A stretch of DNA of 64,000 nucleotides from Eutreptiella sp. 'Long Island Sound 2002' (GCA_964036045.1 OZ038380.1:8889913-8953912); one strand, 5' to 3'. Counted from the stretch's first letter, positions 10,930-23,700 are shown. Program-made: numbers and translations. Notes: generated by a model from the letters alone, not told the origin.

Positions 10930-13540
10930 AATGATTTACCACAGTCCAACCATGACTTCTGCACAAAGGCTGCATGGCCAAGACCGAGCCAGTTTTGGGG
11001 CACAGTGGCCAAAATGTGGGGCACAAACTGTGAGTGCAGCATTGCCGCAAAAAACACATGGTGAGACCCCAGTTTTGTGTGTAATAATGCTTTACCACAG
11101 TCCAATCATGACTTCTGCACAAAGGCTGCATGGCCAAGACCGAGCCAGTTTTGGGGCACAGTGGCCATAATGTGGGGCACAAACTGTGAGTGCAGCATTG
11201 CCGCAAAAAACATACGGTGAGGCCCCAGTTTTGTGTGTAATAATGATTTACCACAGTCCAATCATGACTTCTGCACAAAAACTGCATGGCCAAGACCGAG
11301 CCAGTTTTGGGGCATAGTGGCCACAATGTGCGGCACAAACTGTGAGTGCAGCATTGCCGCAAAAAACATACGGTGAGACCCCAGTTTTGTGTGCAATAAT
11401 GATTTACCACAGTCCAACCATGACTTCTGCACAAAGGCTGCATGGCCAAGACCGAGCCAGTTTTGGGGCACAGTGGCCACAATGTGGGGCACAAACTGTG
11501 AGTGCAGCATTGCCGCAAAAAACACATGTTGTGACCCCAGTTTTGTGTGTAATAATGATTTACCACAGTCCAATCATGACTTCTGCACAAAGGCTGCATG
11601 GCCAAGACCGAGCCAGTTTTGGGGCACAGTGGCCACAATGTGGGGCACAAACTGTGAGTGCAGCATTGCCGCAAAAAACACATGGTGAGACCCCAGTTTG
11701 GTGTGTAATAATGATTTACCACAGTCCAACCATGACTTCTGCACAAAGGCTGCAAGGCCAAGACCGAGCCAGTTTTGGGGCACAGTGGCCACAATGTGGG
11801 GCACAAACTGTGAGTGCAGCATTGCCGCAAAATACACATGGTTAGACCCCAGTTTTGTGTGCAATAATGATTTACCACAGTCCAACCATGACTTCTGCAC
11901 AAAGGCTGCATGGCCAAGCCCGAGCCAGTTTTGGGGCACAGTGGCCACAATGTGGGGCACAAACTGTGAGTGAAGCATTGCCGCAAAAAACACATGGTGA
12001 GACCCCAGTCTTGTGTGTAATAATGATTTACCACAGTCCAACCATGACTTCTGCACAAAGGCTGCATGGCCAAGCCCGAGCCAGTTTTGGGGCACAGTGG
12101 CCACAATGTGGGGCACAAACTGTGAGTGAAGCATTGCCGCAAAAAACACATGGTGAGACCCCAGTCTTGTGTGTAATAATGATTTACCACAGTCCAACCA
12201 TGACTTCTGCACAAAGGCTGCATGGCCAAGACCGAGCCAGTTTTGGGGCACAGTGGCCACAATGTGGGGCACAAACTGTGAGTGAAGCATTGCCGCAAAA
12301 AACACATGCTGAGACCCGAGTTTTGTGTGCAATAATGATTTACCACAGTCCAACCATGAGTTCTGCACAAAGGCTGCATGGCCAAGACCGAGCCAGTTTT
12401 GCGGCACAGTGGCCACAATGTGGGGCACAAGCAGTGAGTGCAGCATTGCCGCAAAAATTACATGGTGAGACCCCAGTTTTGTGTGCAATAATGATTTACC
12501 ACAGTCCAACCATGACTTGTGCAGAAAGGCTGCATGGCCAAGACCGAGCCAGTTATGGGGCACAGTGGCCACAATGTGGGGCACAAACTGTGAGTGCAGC
12601 ATTGCCGCAAAAAACACATGGTGAGGCCCCAGTTTTGTGTGTAATAATGATTTACCACAGTCCAATCATAACTTATGAACAAAGGCTGCATGGCCAAGAC
12701 CGAGCCAGTTTTGGGGCACAGTGGCCACAATGTGGGGCACAAACAGTGAGTGCAGCATTGCCGCAAAAAACACATGGTGAGACCCCAGGTTTGTGTGCAA
12801 TAATGATTTACCACAGTCCAATCATGACTTCTGCACAAAGGCTGCATGGCCAAGACCGAGCCAGTTTTGGGGCACAGTGACCACAATGTGGGGCACAAAC
12901 TGTGAGTGAAGCATTGCCGCAAAAAACACATGGTGAGACCCCAGTCTTGTGTGTAATAATGATTTACCACAGTCCAACCATGACTTCTGCACAAAGGCTG
13001 CATGGCCAAGACCGAGCCAGTTTTGGGGCACAGTGGCCACAATGTGGGGCACAAACTGTGAGTGCAGCATTGCCGCAAAAATTACATGGTGAGACCCCAG
13101 TTTTGTGTGCAATAATGATTTACCACAGTCCAACCATGACTTGTGCAGAAAGGCTGCATGGCCAAGACCGAGCCAGTTATGGGGCACAGTGGCCACAATG
13201 TGGGGCACAAACTGTGAGTGCAGCATTGCCGCAAAAAACACATGGTGAGGCCCCAGTTTTGTGTGTAATAATGATTTACCACAGTCCAATCATGAGTTAT
13301 GCACAAAGGCTGCATGGCCAAGACCGAGCCAGTTTTGGGGCACAGTGGCCACAATGTGGGGCAGAAACAGTGAGTGCAGCATTGCCGCAAAAAACACATG
13401 GTGAGACCCCAGTTTTGTGTGCAATAATGATTTACCACCGTCCAATCATGACTTCTGCACAAAGGCTGCATGGCCAAGACCGAGCCAGTTTTGGGGCACA
13501 GTGGCCACAATGTGGGGCACAAACTGTGAGTGCAGCATTG
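10930..13540 (+). repeat. Mosaic copy of 7.5-10.1 kb with monomer gain and loss
   Basis: This block copies an upstream one, but the offset changes along its length. From about 10.93 to 12.0 kb it matches 7.5-8.57 kb at 3,432 bases (shared CCAAAATGTGG, AATGCTTTACC, ACATGTTGTGACC, CAGTTTGGTG, CTGCAAGGCC, AAATACACATGG). From 12,169 to about 13.04 kb the offset is 3,588 (one monomer gained). From about 13.08 to 13.54 kb it returns to 3,432 (one monomer lost; shared GGCAGAAACAGTG and CCACCGTCC). Just upstream, 10.63-10.9 kb instead matches 5.95-6.22 kb at an offset of 4,680 (AACTGAATGG with GGGGAATAG). This is the expected product of repeated out-of-register exchange. Confidence 0.8.
11857..12168 (+). 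repeat. Single-monomer tandem duplication (2 x 156 bp)
   Basis: Two consecutive monomers (11,857-12,012 and 12,013-12,168) both carry the rare variant GGCCAAGCCCGAGCC followed by GAGTGAAGC. The equivalent upstream block has this monomer only once, at 8,425-8,580. This explains the change of offset from 3,432 to 3,588. Confidence 0.85.
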
Positions 13541-13837
13541 CCGCAAAAAACACATGGTGAGACCCCAGTTTTGTGTGTAATAATGATTTACCACAGTTCA
13601 ATCATGACTTCTGCACAAAGGCTGCATGGCCAAGACCGAGCCAGTTGTGGGGCACAGTGACCACAATGTGGGGCACAAACAGTGAGTGCAGCATTGCCGC
13701 ACAAAACACATGGTGAGACCCCAGTTTGGTGAGTAATAATGATTTACCACAGTCCAATCATGACTTCTGCACAAAGGCTGCATGGCCAAGACCGAGCCAG
13801 TTTTGGGGCACAGTGGCCACAATGTGGGGCACAAACA

Positions 13838-15004
13838 GTGAGTGCAGCATTGCCGCAAAAAACAAATGGTTAGACCCCAGTTTGGTGAGTAATAATGATT
13901 TACCACAGTCCAACCATGACTTCTGCACAAAGGCTGCATGGCCAAGACCGAGCCAGTTTTGGAGCATTGTGACCACAATGTGGGGCACAAACTGTGAGTG
14001 CAGCATGGCCGCAAAAAAAATATGGTGAGGCCCCAGTTTTGTGTGTAATAATGATTTACCACAGTCCAATCATGACTTATGCACAAAGGCTGCATGGCCA
14101 AGACCGAGCCAGTTTTGGGGCACAGTGGCCACAATGTGGGGCACAAACAGTGAGTGCAGCATTGCCGCAAAAAACACATGGTGAGACCCCTGTTTTGTGT
14201 GCAATAATGATTTACCACAGTCCAACCATGACTTCTGCACAAAGGCTGCATGGCCAAGACCGAGCCAGTTTTGGGGCATTGTGACAACAATGTGGGGCAC
14301 AGACTGAGACTGCAGCATTGCCGCAAAAAACATATGGTGAGGCCCCAGTTTTGTGTGTAATAATGATTTACCACAGTCCAATCATGACTTCTGCACAAAA
14401 ACTGCATGGCCAAGACCGAGCCAGTTTTGGGGCATAGTGGCCACAATGTGGTGCACAAACAGTGAGTGCAGCATTGCCGCAAAAAACAAATGGTTAGACC
14501 CCAGTTTGGTGAGTAATAATGATTTACCACAGTCCAACCATGACTTCTGCACAAAGGCTGCATGGCCAAGACCGAGCCAGTTTTGGAGCATTGTGACCAC
14601 AATGTGGGGCACAAACTGTGAGTGCAGCATGGCCGCAAAAAAAATATGGTGAGGCCCCAGTTTTGTGTGTAATAATGATTTACCACAGTCCAATCATGAC
14701 TTATGCACAAAGGCTGCATGGCCAAGACCGAGCCAGTTTTGGGGCACAGTGGCCACAATGTGGGGCACAAACAGTGAGTGCAGCATTGCCGCAAAAAACA
14801 CATGGTGAGACCCCTGTTTTGTGTGCAATAATGATTTACCACAGTCCAACCATGACTTCTGCACAAAGGCTGCATGGCCAAGACCGAGCCAGTTTTGGGG
14901 CATTGTGACCACAATGTGGGGCACAAACTGAGACTGCAGCATTGCCGCAAAAAACATATGGTGAGGCCCCAGTTTTGTGTGTAATAATGATTTACCACAG
15001 TCCA
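13838..15004 (+). repeat. 624-bp (4-monomer) higher-order repeat, about 1.9 copies
   Basis: Bases 13,838-14,380 match 14,462-15,004 at 624 bases. Shared private variants are AACAAATGGTTAG, GTTTGGTGAGTAATAATG, GCATGGCCGCAAAAAAAATATGG and ACCCCTGTTTTG. Copies differ near 14,284 (GTGACAACAATG against GTGACCACAATG) and 14,301 (CACAGACTGAGAC against CACAAACTGAGAC). The repeat lies at the left end of domain B. Confidence 0.85.
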
Positions 15005-15559
15005 ATCATGACTTATGCACAAAGGCTGCATGGCCAAGACCGAGCCAGTTTTGGGGCACAGTGGCCACGATGTGGGGCACAAACAGTGAGTGCAGCATTG
15101 CCGCAAAATACACATGGTGAGACCCCTGTTTTGTGTGCAATAATGATTTACCACAGTCCAACCACGACTTCTGCACAAAGGCTGCATGGCCAAGACCGAG
15201 CCAGTTTTGGAGCATTGTGACCACAATGTGGGGCACAAACTGTGAGTGCAGCATTGCCGCAAAAAACACATGGTGAGACCCCAGTTTTGTGTGCAATAAT
15301 GATTTACCACAGTCCAACCATGACTTCTGCACAAAGGCTGCATGGCCAAGACCGAGCCAGTTTTGGAGCACTGTGACCACAATGTGGGGTACAAACAGTG
15401 AGTGCAGCATTGCCGCAAAAAACACATGGTGAGGCCCCAGTTTTGTGTGTAATAATGATTTACCACAGTCCAATCATGAGTTCTGCACAAAGGCTGCATG
15501 GCCAAGACCGAGCCAGTTTTGGGGCACAGTGGCCACAATGTGGGGCACAAACGGGGAGT

Positions 15560-15580
15560 GCAGCATTGCCGAAAAAACAC
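15560..15580 (+). other. First period-shifting indel: 1-bp deletion in GCCGAAAAAACAC
   Basis: The sequence reads GCCGAAAAAACAC where the consensus is GCCGCAAAAAACAC. The next monomer start is 15,600 instead of 15,601, the first departure from exact 156-bp spacing in the window. It shifts every reading frame. Confidence 0.9.
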
Positions 15581-17315
15581 ATGGTTAGACCCCAGTTTTG
15601 TGTGCAATAATGATTTCCCACAGTCCAACCATGACTTCTGCACAAAGGCTGCATGGCCAAGACCGAGCCAGTTCTGGGGCACAGTGGCCACAATGTGGGG
15701 CACAAACAGTGAGTGCAGCATTGCCGCAAAAAACACATGGTGAGGCCCCAGTTTTGTGTGCAATAATGATTTACCACAGTCGAATCATGACTTCTGCACA
15801 AAGGCTGCATGGCCAAGACCGAGCCAGCTTTGGAGCATTGTGACCACAATGTGGGGCACAAACTGTGAGTGCAGCATTGCCGCAAAAAACACATGGTGAG
15901 ACCCCAGTTTTGTGTGTAATAATGATTTACCACAGTCCAATCATGACTTCTGCACAAAGGCTGCATGGCCAAGACCGAGCCAGTTGTGGGGCACAGTGGC
16001 CACAATGTGGGGCACAAACTGCTAGTGCCGCATTGCCGCAAAATGCACATGGTTAGACCCCAGTTTTGTGTGCAATAATGATTTACCACAGTCCAACCAT
16101 GCCTTCTGCACAAAGGCTGCATGGCCAAGACCGAGCCAGTTTTGGAGCATTGTGACCACAATGTGGGGCACAAACTGTGAGTGCAGCATTGCCGCAAAAA
16201 ACACATGGTGAGGCCCCAGTTTTGTGTGTAATAATGATTTACCACAGTCCAATCATGAGTTCTGCACAAAAACTGCATGGCCAAGACCGAGCCAGTTTTG
16301 GGGCACAGTGGCCACAATGTGGGGCACAAATGGGGAGTGCAGCATTGCCGCAAAAAACACATGGTTAGACCCCAGTTTTGTGTGCAATAATGATTTACCA
16401 CAATCCAACTATGACTTCTGCACAAAGGCTGCATGGCCAAGACCGAGCCAGTTTTGGGGCACAGTGGCCACAATGTGGGGCACAAACAGTGAGTGCAGCA
16501 TTGCCGCAAAAAACACATGGTGAGGCCCCAGTTTTGTGTGCAATAATGATTTACCACAGTCCAACCATGACTTCTGCACAAAGGCTGCATGGCCAAGACC
16601 GAGCCAGTTTTGGGGCGCAGTGGCCACAATGTGGGGCACAAACTGCTAGTGCTGCATTGCCGCAAAAAACACATGGTGTGACCACAGTTTTGTGTGCAAT
16701 AATGATTTACCACAGTCCAACCATGACTTCTGCACAAAGGCTGCATGGCCAAGACCGAGCCAGTTTTGGAGCATTGTGACCACAATGTGGGGCACAAACT
16801 GTGAGTGCAGCATTGCCGCAAAAAACACATGGTTAGACCCCTGTTTTGTGTGTAATAATGATTTACCACAGTCCAATCATGACTTCTGCACAAAGGCTGC
16901 ATGGCCAAGACCGAGCCAGTTGTGGGGCACAGTGACCACAATGTGGGGCACAAACAGTGAGTGCAGCATTGCCGCAAAAAAGACATGGTGAGACCCCAGT
17001 TTTGTGTGCAATAATGATTTACCACAGTCCAACCATGACTTCTGCACAAAGGCTGCATGGCCAAGACCGAGCCAGTTTTGGGGCATTGTGACCACAATGT
17101 GGGGCACAAACTGTGAGTGCAGCATTGCCGCAAAACACACATGGTGAGGCCCCTGTTTTGTGTGCAATAATGATTTACCACAGTCCAATCATGACTTCCG
17201 CACAAAGGCTGCATGGCCAAGACCGAGCCAGTTTTGGGGCACAGTGGCCACAATGTGGGGCACAAACTGTGAGTGCAGCATTGCCGCAAAAAACACATGG
17301 TGATACCCGAGTTTT

Positions 17316-17432
17316 GTGTGTAATAATGATTTACCACAGTCCAACCATGACCTCTGCACAAAGGCTGCATGGCCAAGACCGAGCCAGTTTTGGGGCACAG
17401 TGGCCACAATGTGGGGCACAAACAGTGAGTTT
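17316..17432 (+). repeat. Truncated 117-bp monomer (39-bp internal deletion)
   Basis: This monomer runs directly from CAAACAGTGAG into TTTGTGTGCAATAATG, lacking the 39 bases that normally include GCAGCATTGCCGC and the A-rich stretch. It removes one of the two consensus CpGs and the second dyad. A deletion of 39 bases is 13 codons, so the minus-strand open frame continues through it; I attribute this to chance. Only one copy was seen. Confidence 0.93.
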
Positions 17433-17739
17433 GTGTGCAATAATGATTCACCACAGTCCAATCATGACTTCTGCACAAAGGCTGCATGGCCAAGACCAAG
17501 CCAGTTTTGGAGCACAGTGGCCACAATGTGGGGCACAAACTGTGAGTGCAGCATTGCGGCAAAGAATGCATGCTGAGACCCCAGTTTTGTGTGTAATAAT
17601 GATTTACCACAGTCCAATCATGACTTCTGCACAAAGGCTGCATGGCCAAGACCGAGCCAGTTTTGGGGCACAGTGGCCACAATGACGGGCACAAACTGTT
17701 AGTGCAGCATTGCCGCAAAAAACACATGGTGTGACCACA

Positions 17740-19030
17740 GTTGTGTGTGCAATAATGATTTACCACAGTCCAACCATGACTTGTGCACAAAGCCTGCATG
17801 GCCAAGACCGAGCCAGTTGTGGGGCACAGTGACCACAATGTGGGGCACAAACAGGGAGTGCAGCATTGCCGCAAAAAACACATGGTGAGACCCCTGTTTT
17901 GTGTGCAATAATGATTTACCACAGTCCAATCATGACTTCTGCACAAAGGCTGCATGGCCAAGACCGAGCCAGCTTTGGAGCATTGTGACCACAATGTGGG
18001 GAATAAACTGTGAGTGCAGCATTGCCGCAAAGAACGCATGCTGAGACCCCAGTTTTGTGTGTAATAATGATTTACCACAGTCCAATCATGACTTATGCAC
18101 AAAAGCTGCATGGCCAAGACCGAGCCAGTTTTGGGGCACAGTGACCACAATGTGGGGCACAAACTGTGAGTGCAGCATTGCCGCAAAAAACACATGGTGA
18201 GGACCCAGTTTTGTGTGCAATAATGATTTACCACAGTCCAACCATGACTTGTGCACAAAGCCTGCATGGCCAAGACCGAGCCAGTTGTGGGGCACAGTGA
18301 CCACAATGTGGGGCACAAACAGTGAGTGCAGCATTGCCGCAAAAAACACATGGTGAGACCCCTGTTTTGTGTGCAAAAATGATTTACCACAGTCCAATCA
18401 TGACTTCTGCACAAAGGCTGCATGGCCAAGACCGAGCCAGCTTTGGAGCATTGTGACCACAATGTGGGGAACAAACTGTGAGTGCAGCATTGCCGCAAAG
18501 AACGCATGCTGAGACCCCAGTTTTGTGTGTAATAATGATTTACCACAGTCCAATCATGACTTATGCACAAAAGCTGCATGGCCAAGACCGAGCCAGTTTT
18601 GGGGCACAGTGACCACAATGTGGGGCACAAACTGTGAGTGCAGCATTGCCGCAAAAAACACATGGTGAGGCCCCAGTTTTGTGTGCAATAATGATTTACC
18701 ACAGTCCAACCATGACTTGTGCACAAAGCCTGCATGGCCAAGACCGAGCCAGTTGTGGGGCACAGTGACCACAATGTGGGGCACAAACAGTGAGTGCAGC
18801 ATTGCCGCAAAAAACACATGGTGAGACCCCTGTTTTGTGTGCAATAATGATTTACCACAGTCCAATCATGACTTCTGCACAAAGGCTGCATGGCCAAGAC
18901 CGAGCCAGCTTTGGAGCATTGTGACCACAATGTGGGGAACAAACTGTGAGTGCAGCATTGCCGCAAAGAACGCATGCTGAGACCCCAGTTTTGTGTGTAA
19001 TAATGATTTACCACAGTCCAATCATGACTT
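17740..19030 (+). repeat. 468-bp (3-monomer) higher-order repeat, about 2.75 copies
   Basis: A three-monomer unit recurs at 468 bases. Its markers are ACTTGTGCACAAAGCCTGC (at about 17,777, 18,245 and 18,713), CAGTTGTGGGGC, CAGCTTTGGAGC and GCAAAGAACGCATGCTGAG. Small differences include GGGGAATAAACTG in copy 1 against GGGGAACAAACTG in the others, GTGCAAAAATG near 18,372 in one copy, and GAGGACCC against GAGGCCCC. Confidence 0.88.
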
Positions 19031-19254
19031 ATGCACAAAGGCTGCATGGCCAAGACCGAGCCAGTTTTGGGGCACAGTGGCCACAATGTGGGGCACAAAC
19101 TGTGAGTGCAGCATTGCCGCAAAAAAAAATATGGTGAGGCCCCAGTTTTGTGTGCAATAATGATTTACTACAGTCCAACCATGACTTCTGCACAAAGGCT
19201 GCATGACCAAGACCGACCCAGTTTCGGGGCACAGTGGCCACAATGTGGGGCACA

Positions 19255-21150
19255 AACAGTGAGTGCAGCATTGCCGCAAAAAACACATGGTGAGACCCCA
19301 GTTTTGTGAGTAAAAATGATTTACCACAGTCCAATCATGACTTCTGCACAAAGGCTGCATGGCGAAGCCCGAGCCAGTTTTCGGTCACAGTGGCCACAAT
19401 GTGGGACACAAACAGTGAGTGCAGCCTTGCCGCAAAAAAACACATGGTTAGACCCCAGTTTGGTGTGTAATAATGATTTACCACAGTCCAATCATGACTT
19501 CTGCACAAAGGCTGCATGGCCAAGACCGAGCCAGTTTTGGGGCACAGTGGCCACAATGAGGGGCACAAACTGTGAGTGCAGCATTGCCGCAAAAAACAAA
19601 TGGTTAGAGCCCAGTTTGGTGTGTAATAATGATTTACCACAGTCCAACCATGACTTCTGCACAAAGGCTGCATGGCCAAGACCGACCCAGTTTCGGGGCA
19701 CAGTGGCCACAATGTGGGGCACAAACAGTGAGTGCAGCATTGCCGCAAAAAACACATGGTGAGACCCCAGTTTTGTGTGTAATAATGATTTACCACAGTC
19801 CAATCATGACTTCTGCACAAAGGCTGCATGGCGAAGCCCGAGCCAGTTTTGGGTCACAGTGGCCACAATGTGGGACACAAACAGTGAGTGCAGCCTTGCC
19901 GCACAAAAACACATGGTTAGACCCCAGTTTGGTGTGTAATAATGATTTACCACAGTCCAATCATGACTTCGGCACAAAGGCTGCATGGCCAAGACCGAGC
20001 CAGTTTCGGGGCACAGTGGCCACAATGTGGGCACAAACTGTGAGTGCAGCATTGCCGCAAAAAACACATGGTGAGACCCCAGTTTTGTGTGCAATAATGA
20101 TTTACCACAGTCCAACCATGACTTCTGCACAAAGGCTGCATGGCCAAGACCGAGCCAGTGTTGGGGCATTGTGACCACAATGTGGGGCACAAGCAGTGAG
20201 TGCAGCATTGCCGCAAAAAACACATGGTGAGACCCCAGTTTTGTGAGTAAAAATGATTTACCACAGTCCAATCATGACTTCTGCACAAAGGCTGCATGGC
20301 GAAGCCCGAGCCAGTTTTGGGTCACAGTGGCCACAATGTGGGACACAAACAGTGAGTGCAGCCTTGCCGCACAAAAACACATGGTTAGACCCCAGTTTGG
20401 AGTGTAATAATGATTTACCACAGTCCAATCATGACTTCTGCACAAAGGCTGCATGGCCAAGACCGAGCCAGTTTTGGGGCACAGTGGCCACAATGAGGGG
20501 CACAAACTGTGAGTGCAGCATTGCCGCAAAAAACAAATGGTTAGAGCCCAGTTTGGTGTGTAATAATGATTTACCACAGTCCAACCATGACTTCTGCACA
20601 AAGGCTGCATGGCCAAGACCGACCCAGTTTCGGGGCACAGTGGCCACAATGTGGGGCACAAACAGTGAGTGCAGCATTGCCGCAAAAAACACATGGTGAG
20701 ACCCCAGTTTTGTGTGTAATAATGATTTACCACAGTCCAATCATGACATCTGCACAAAGGCTGCATGGCGAAGCCCGAGCCAGTTTTGGGTCACAGTGGC
20801 CACAATGTGGGACACAAACAGTGAGTGCAGCCTTGCCGCACAAAAACACATGGTTAGACCCCAGTTTGGTGTGTAATAATGATTTACCACAGTCCAATCA
20901 TGACTTCGGCACAAAGGCTGCATGGCCAAGACCGAGCCAGCTTCGGGGCACAGTGGCCACAATGTGGGCACAAACTGTGAGTGCAGCATTGCCGCAAAAA
21001 ACACATGGTGAGACCCCAGTTTTGTGTGCAATAATGATTTACCACAGTCCAACCATGACTTCTGCACAAAGGCTGCATGGCCAAGACCGAGCCAGTTTTG
21101 GGGCATTGTGACCACAATGTGGGGCACAAGCAGTGAGTGCAGCATTGCCG
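19255..21150 (+). repeat. 937-bp (6-monomer plus 1) higher-order repeat, two copies
   Basis: Bases 19,255-20,214 match 20,192-21,150 at 937 bases. Shared private variants are GTGAGTAAAAATG, GGCGAAGCCCGAGCC, GGGACACAAACAG, AGCCTTGCCGCA, AAATGGTTAGAGCCC, ACCGACCCAGTTTCGG and GACTTCGGCAC. The odd length comes from indels inside the unit: +1 in the A-rich stretch and -1 at GTGGGCACAAAC. Differences include TGGTGTGTAAT against TGGAGTGTAAT near 20,398 and GACTTCTGC against GACATCTGC near 20,747. Confidence 0.88.
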
Positions 21151-21589
21151 CAAAAGACACATGGTTAGACCCCAGTTTTGTGTGCAATAATGATTTACCA
21201 CAGTCCAACCATGACTTCCGCACAAAGGCTGCATGGCCAAGACCGAGCCAGTTTTGGGGCACAGTGGCCACAATGTGGGGCACAAGCAGTGAGTGCAGCA
21301 TTGCCGCAAAAAACACATGGTGAGACCCCAGTCTTGTGTGTAATAATGATTTACCACAGTCCAACCATGACTTCTGCACAAAGGCTGCATGGCCAAGACC
21401 GAGCCAGTTTTGGAGCATTGTGACCACAATGAGGGGCACAAGCAGTGAGTGCAGCATTGCCGCAAAAAACACATGGTGAGACCCCAGTCTTGCGTGTAAG
21501 AATGATTTACCACAGTCCAATCATGACTTCTGCACAAAGGCTGCATGGCCAAGACCGAGCCAGTTTTGGGGCACAGTGGCCACAATGTG

Positions 21590-23700
21590 GGGCACAAACT
21601 GTGAGTGCAGCATTGCCGCAAAAAACACATGGTGAGACCCCAGTTTTGTGTGCAATAATGATTTACAACAGTCCAACCATGACTTCTGCACAAAGGCTGC
21701 ATGGCCAAGACCTAGCCAGTTTTGGAGCATTGTGACCACAATGTGGGGCACAAGCAGTGAGTGCAGTATTGCCAGGAAAAGCACATGGTGAGACCCCAGT
21801 CTTGTGTGTAATAATGATTTACCACAGTCCAACCATGACTTCTGCACAAAGGCTGCATGGCCAAGACCGAACCAGCTTTGGGGCACAGTGGCCACAATGT
21901 GGGGCACAAACAGTGAGTGCAGCATTGCCGCAAAAAACACATGGTGAGACCCCAGTTTTGTGTGCAATAATGATTCACCACAGTCCAATCATGACTTCTC
22001 CACAAAACCTGCATGGCCAAGACCGAGCCAGTTTTGGGGCACAGTGGCCACAATGTGGGGCACAAACAGTGAGTGCAGCATTGCCGCAAAAAACGCATGG
22101 TGAGACCCCAGTTTTGTGTGCAATAATGATTTACCACAGTCCAACCATGATTTCTGCACAAAGGCTGCATGGCCAAGACCGAGCCAGTTTTGGGGCACAG
22201 TGGCCACAATGTGGGGCACAAACTGTGAGTGCAGCATTGCCGCAAAAAACACATGGTGAGACCCCAGTTTTGTGTGCAATAATGATTTACAACAGTCCAA
22301 CCATGACTTCTGCACAAAGGCTGCATGGCCAAGACCTAGCCAGTTTTGGAGCATTGTGACCACAATGTGGGGCACAAGCAGTGAGTGCAGCATTGCCAGG
22401 AAAAGCACATGGTGAGACCCCAGTCTTGTGTGTAATAATGATTTACCACAGTCCAACCATGACTTCTGCACAAAGGCTGCATGGCCAAGACCGAACCAGC
22501 TTTGGGGCACAGTGGCCACAATGTGGGGCACAAACAGTGAGGCAGCATTGCCGCAAAAAACACATGGTGAGACCCCAGTTTTGTGTGCAATAATGATTCA
22601 CCACAGTCCAATCATGACTTCTCCACAAAACCTGCATGGCCAAGACCGAGCCAGTTTTGGGGCACAGTGGCCACAATGTGGGGCACAAACAGTGAGTGCA
22701 GCATTGCCGCAAAAAACACATGGTGAGACCCCAGTTTTGTGTGCAATAATGATTTACGGCAGTCCAACCATGATTTCTGCACAAAGGCTGCATGGCCAAG
22801 ACCGAGCCAGCTTTGGGGCACAGTGGCCACAATGTGGGGCACAAACAGTGAGTGCAGCATTGCCGCAAAAAACACACGGTGAGACCCCAGTTTTGTGTGC
22901 AATAATGATTCACCACAGTCCAATCATGACTTCTCCACAAAACCTGCATGGCCAAGACCGAGCCAGTTTTGGGGCACAGTGGCCACAATGTGGGGCACAA
23001 ACAGTGAGTGCAGCATTGCCGCAAAAAACGCATGGTGAGACCCCAGTTTTGTGTGCAATAATGATTTACCACAGTCCAACCATGATTTCTGCACAAAGGC
23101 TGCATGGCCAAGACCGAGCCAGTTTTGGGGCACAGTGGCCACAATGTGGGGCACAAACTGTGAGTGCAGCATTGCCGCAAAAAACACATGGTGAGACCCC
23201 AGTTTTGTGTGCAATAACGATTTACAACAGTCCAACCATGACTTCTGCACAAAGGCTGCATGGCCAAGACCTAGCCAGTTTTGGAGCATTGTGACCACAA
23301 TGTGGGGCACAAGCAGTGAGTGCAGCCTTGCCAGGAAAAGCACATGGTGAGACCCCAGTCTTGTGTGTAATAATGATTTACCACAGTCCAACCATGACTT
23401 CTGCACAAAGGCTGCATGGCCAAGACCGAACCAGCTTTGGGGCACAGTGGCCACAATGTGGGGCACAAACAGTGAGTGCAGCATTGCCGCAAAAAACACA
23501 TGGTTAGACCCCGTTTTGTGTGCAATAATGATTTACGGCAGTCCAACCATGATTTCTGCACAAAGGCTGCATGGCCAAGACCTAGCCAGTTTTGGAGCAT
23601 TGTGACCACAATGTGGGGCACAAGCAGTGAGTGCAGCATTGCCAGGAAAAGCACATGGTGAGACCCCAGTCTTGTGTGTAATAATGATTTACCACAGTCC
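21590..23700 (+). repeat. 4-monomer units with inserted dimers; GCCAGGAAAAGCACATGG marker
   Basis: A marker monomer pair, TTTACAACAGTCC with GACCTAGCCAG followed by GCCAGGAAAAGCACATGG, recurs at about 21,650-21,786, 22,274-22,410 and 23,209-23,345. The spacings are 624 and then 935 bases; the last part of the marker appears once more near 23,641. The longer spacing contains an extra dimer: GATTCACCACAGTCC with CTTCTCCACAAAACC occurs at about 21,971, 22,594 and 22,906, the last two 312 bases apart. Two unique 1-bp deletions, GTGAGGCAGC near 22,540 and CCCCGTTTTG near 23,512, fall here. Confidence 0.8.

Larger units (their letters stand above)
1..13572 (+). repeat. Domain A: mosaic sub-array with the AAAATTACATGG subtype
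   Basis: Exactly 87 monomers with no net length change. It is marked by a subtype found essentially only here: AAAATTACATGG in place of AAAAAACACATGG, followed in the next monomer by ACTTGTGCAGAAAGG and CAGTTATGGGGC (for example at 137-230, 2157-2270, 3717-3830, 6993-7110, 13,077-13,190). Interspersed are monomers of the type that dominates domain C (AAAAACTGCATGG with TGTGCGGC, for example near 1,140-1,200). The subtype order repeats over long distances, showing that this domain grew by copying blocks of 5 to about 31 monomers. The right boundary is abrupt: after about 13.57 kb the diagnostic subtype disappears. Confidence 0.85.

Noticed and set aside
1-13572. Plus-strand open frames of 100-460 codons starting MSAALPQKTHGE or MIYHSPTM
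   Set aside because: They repeat the same 52-residue unit, overlap open frames in two or three other registers, and end wherever a common variant (for example GGCATAGTGG, giving TAG) creates a stop.
15460-19122. A 1,220-codon minus-strand open frame resembling a Cys-rich repetitive protein
   Set aside because: It is the satellite read in its stop-poor frame. Its C-terminal end slips into another frame at the 1-bp deletion near 15,571, and there is no unique start region, domain or flanking gene.
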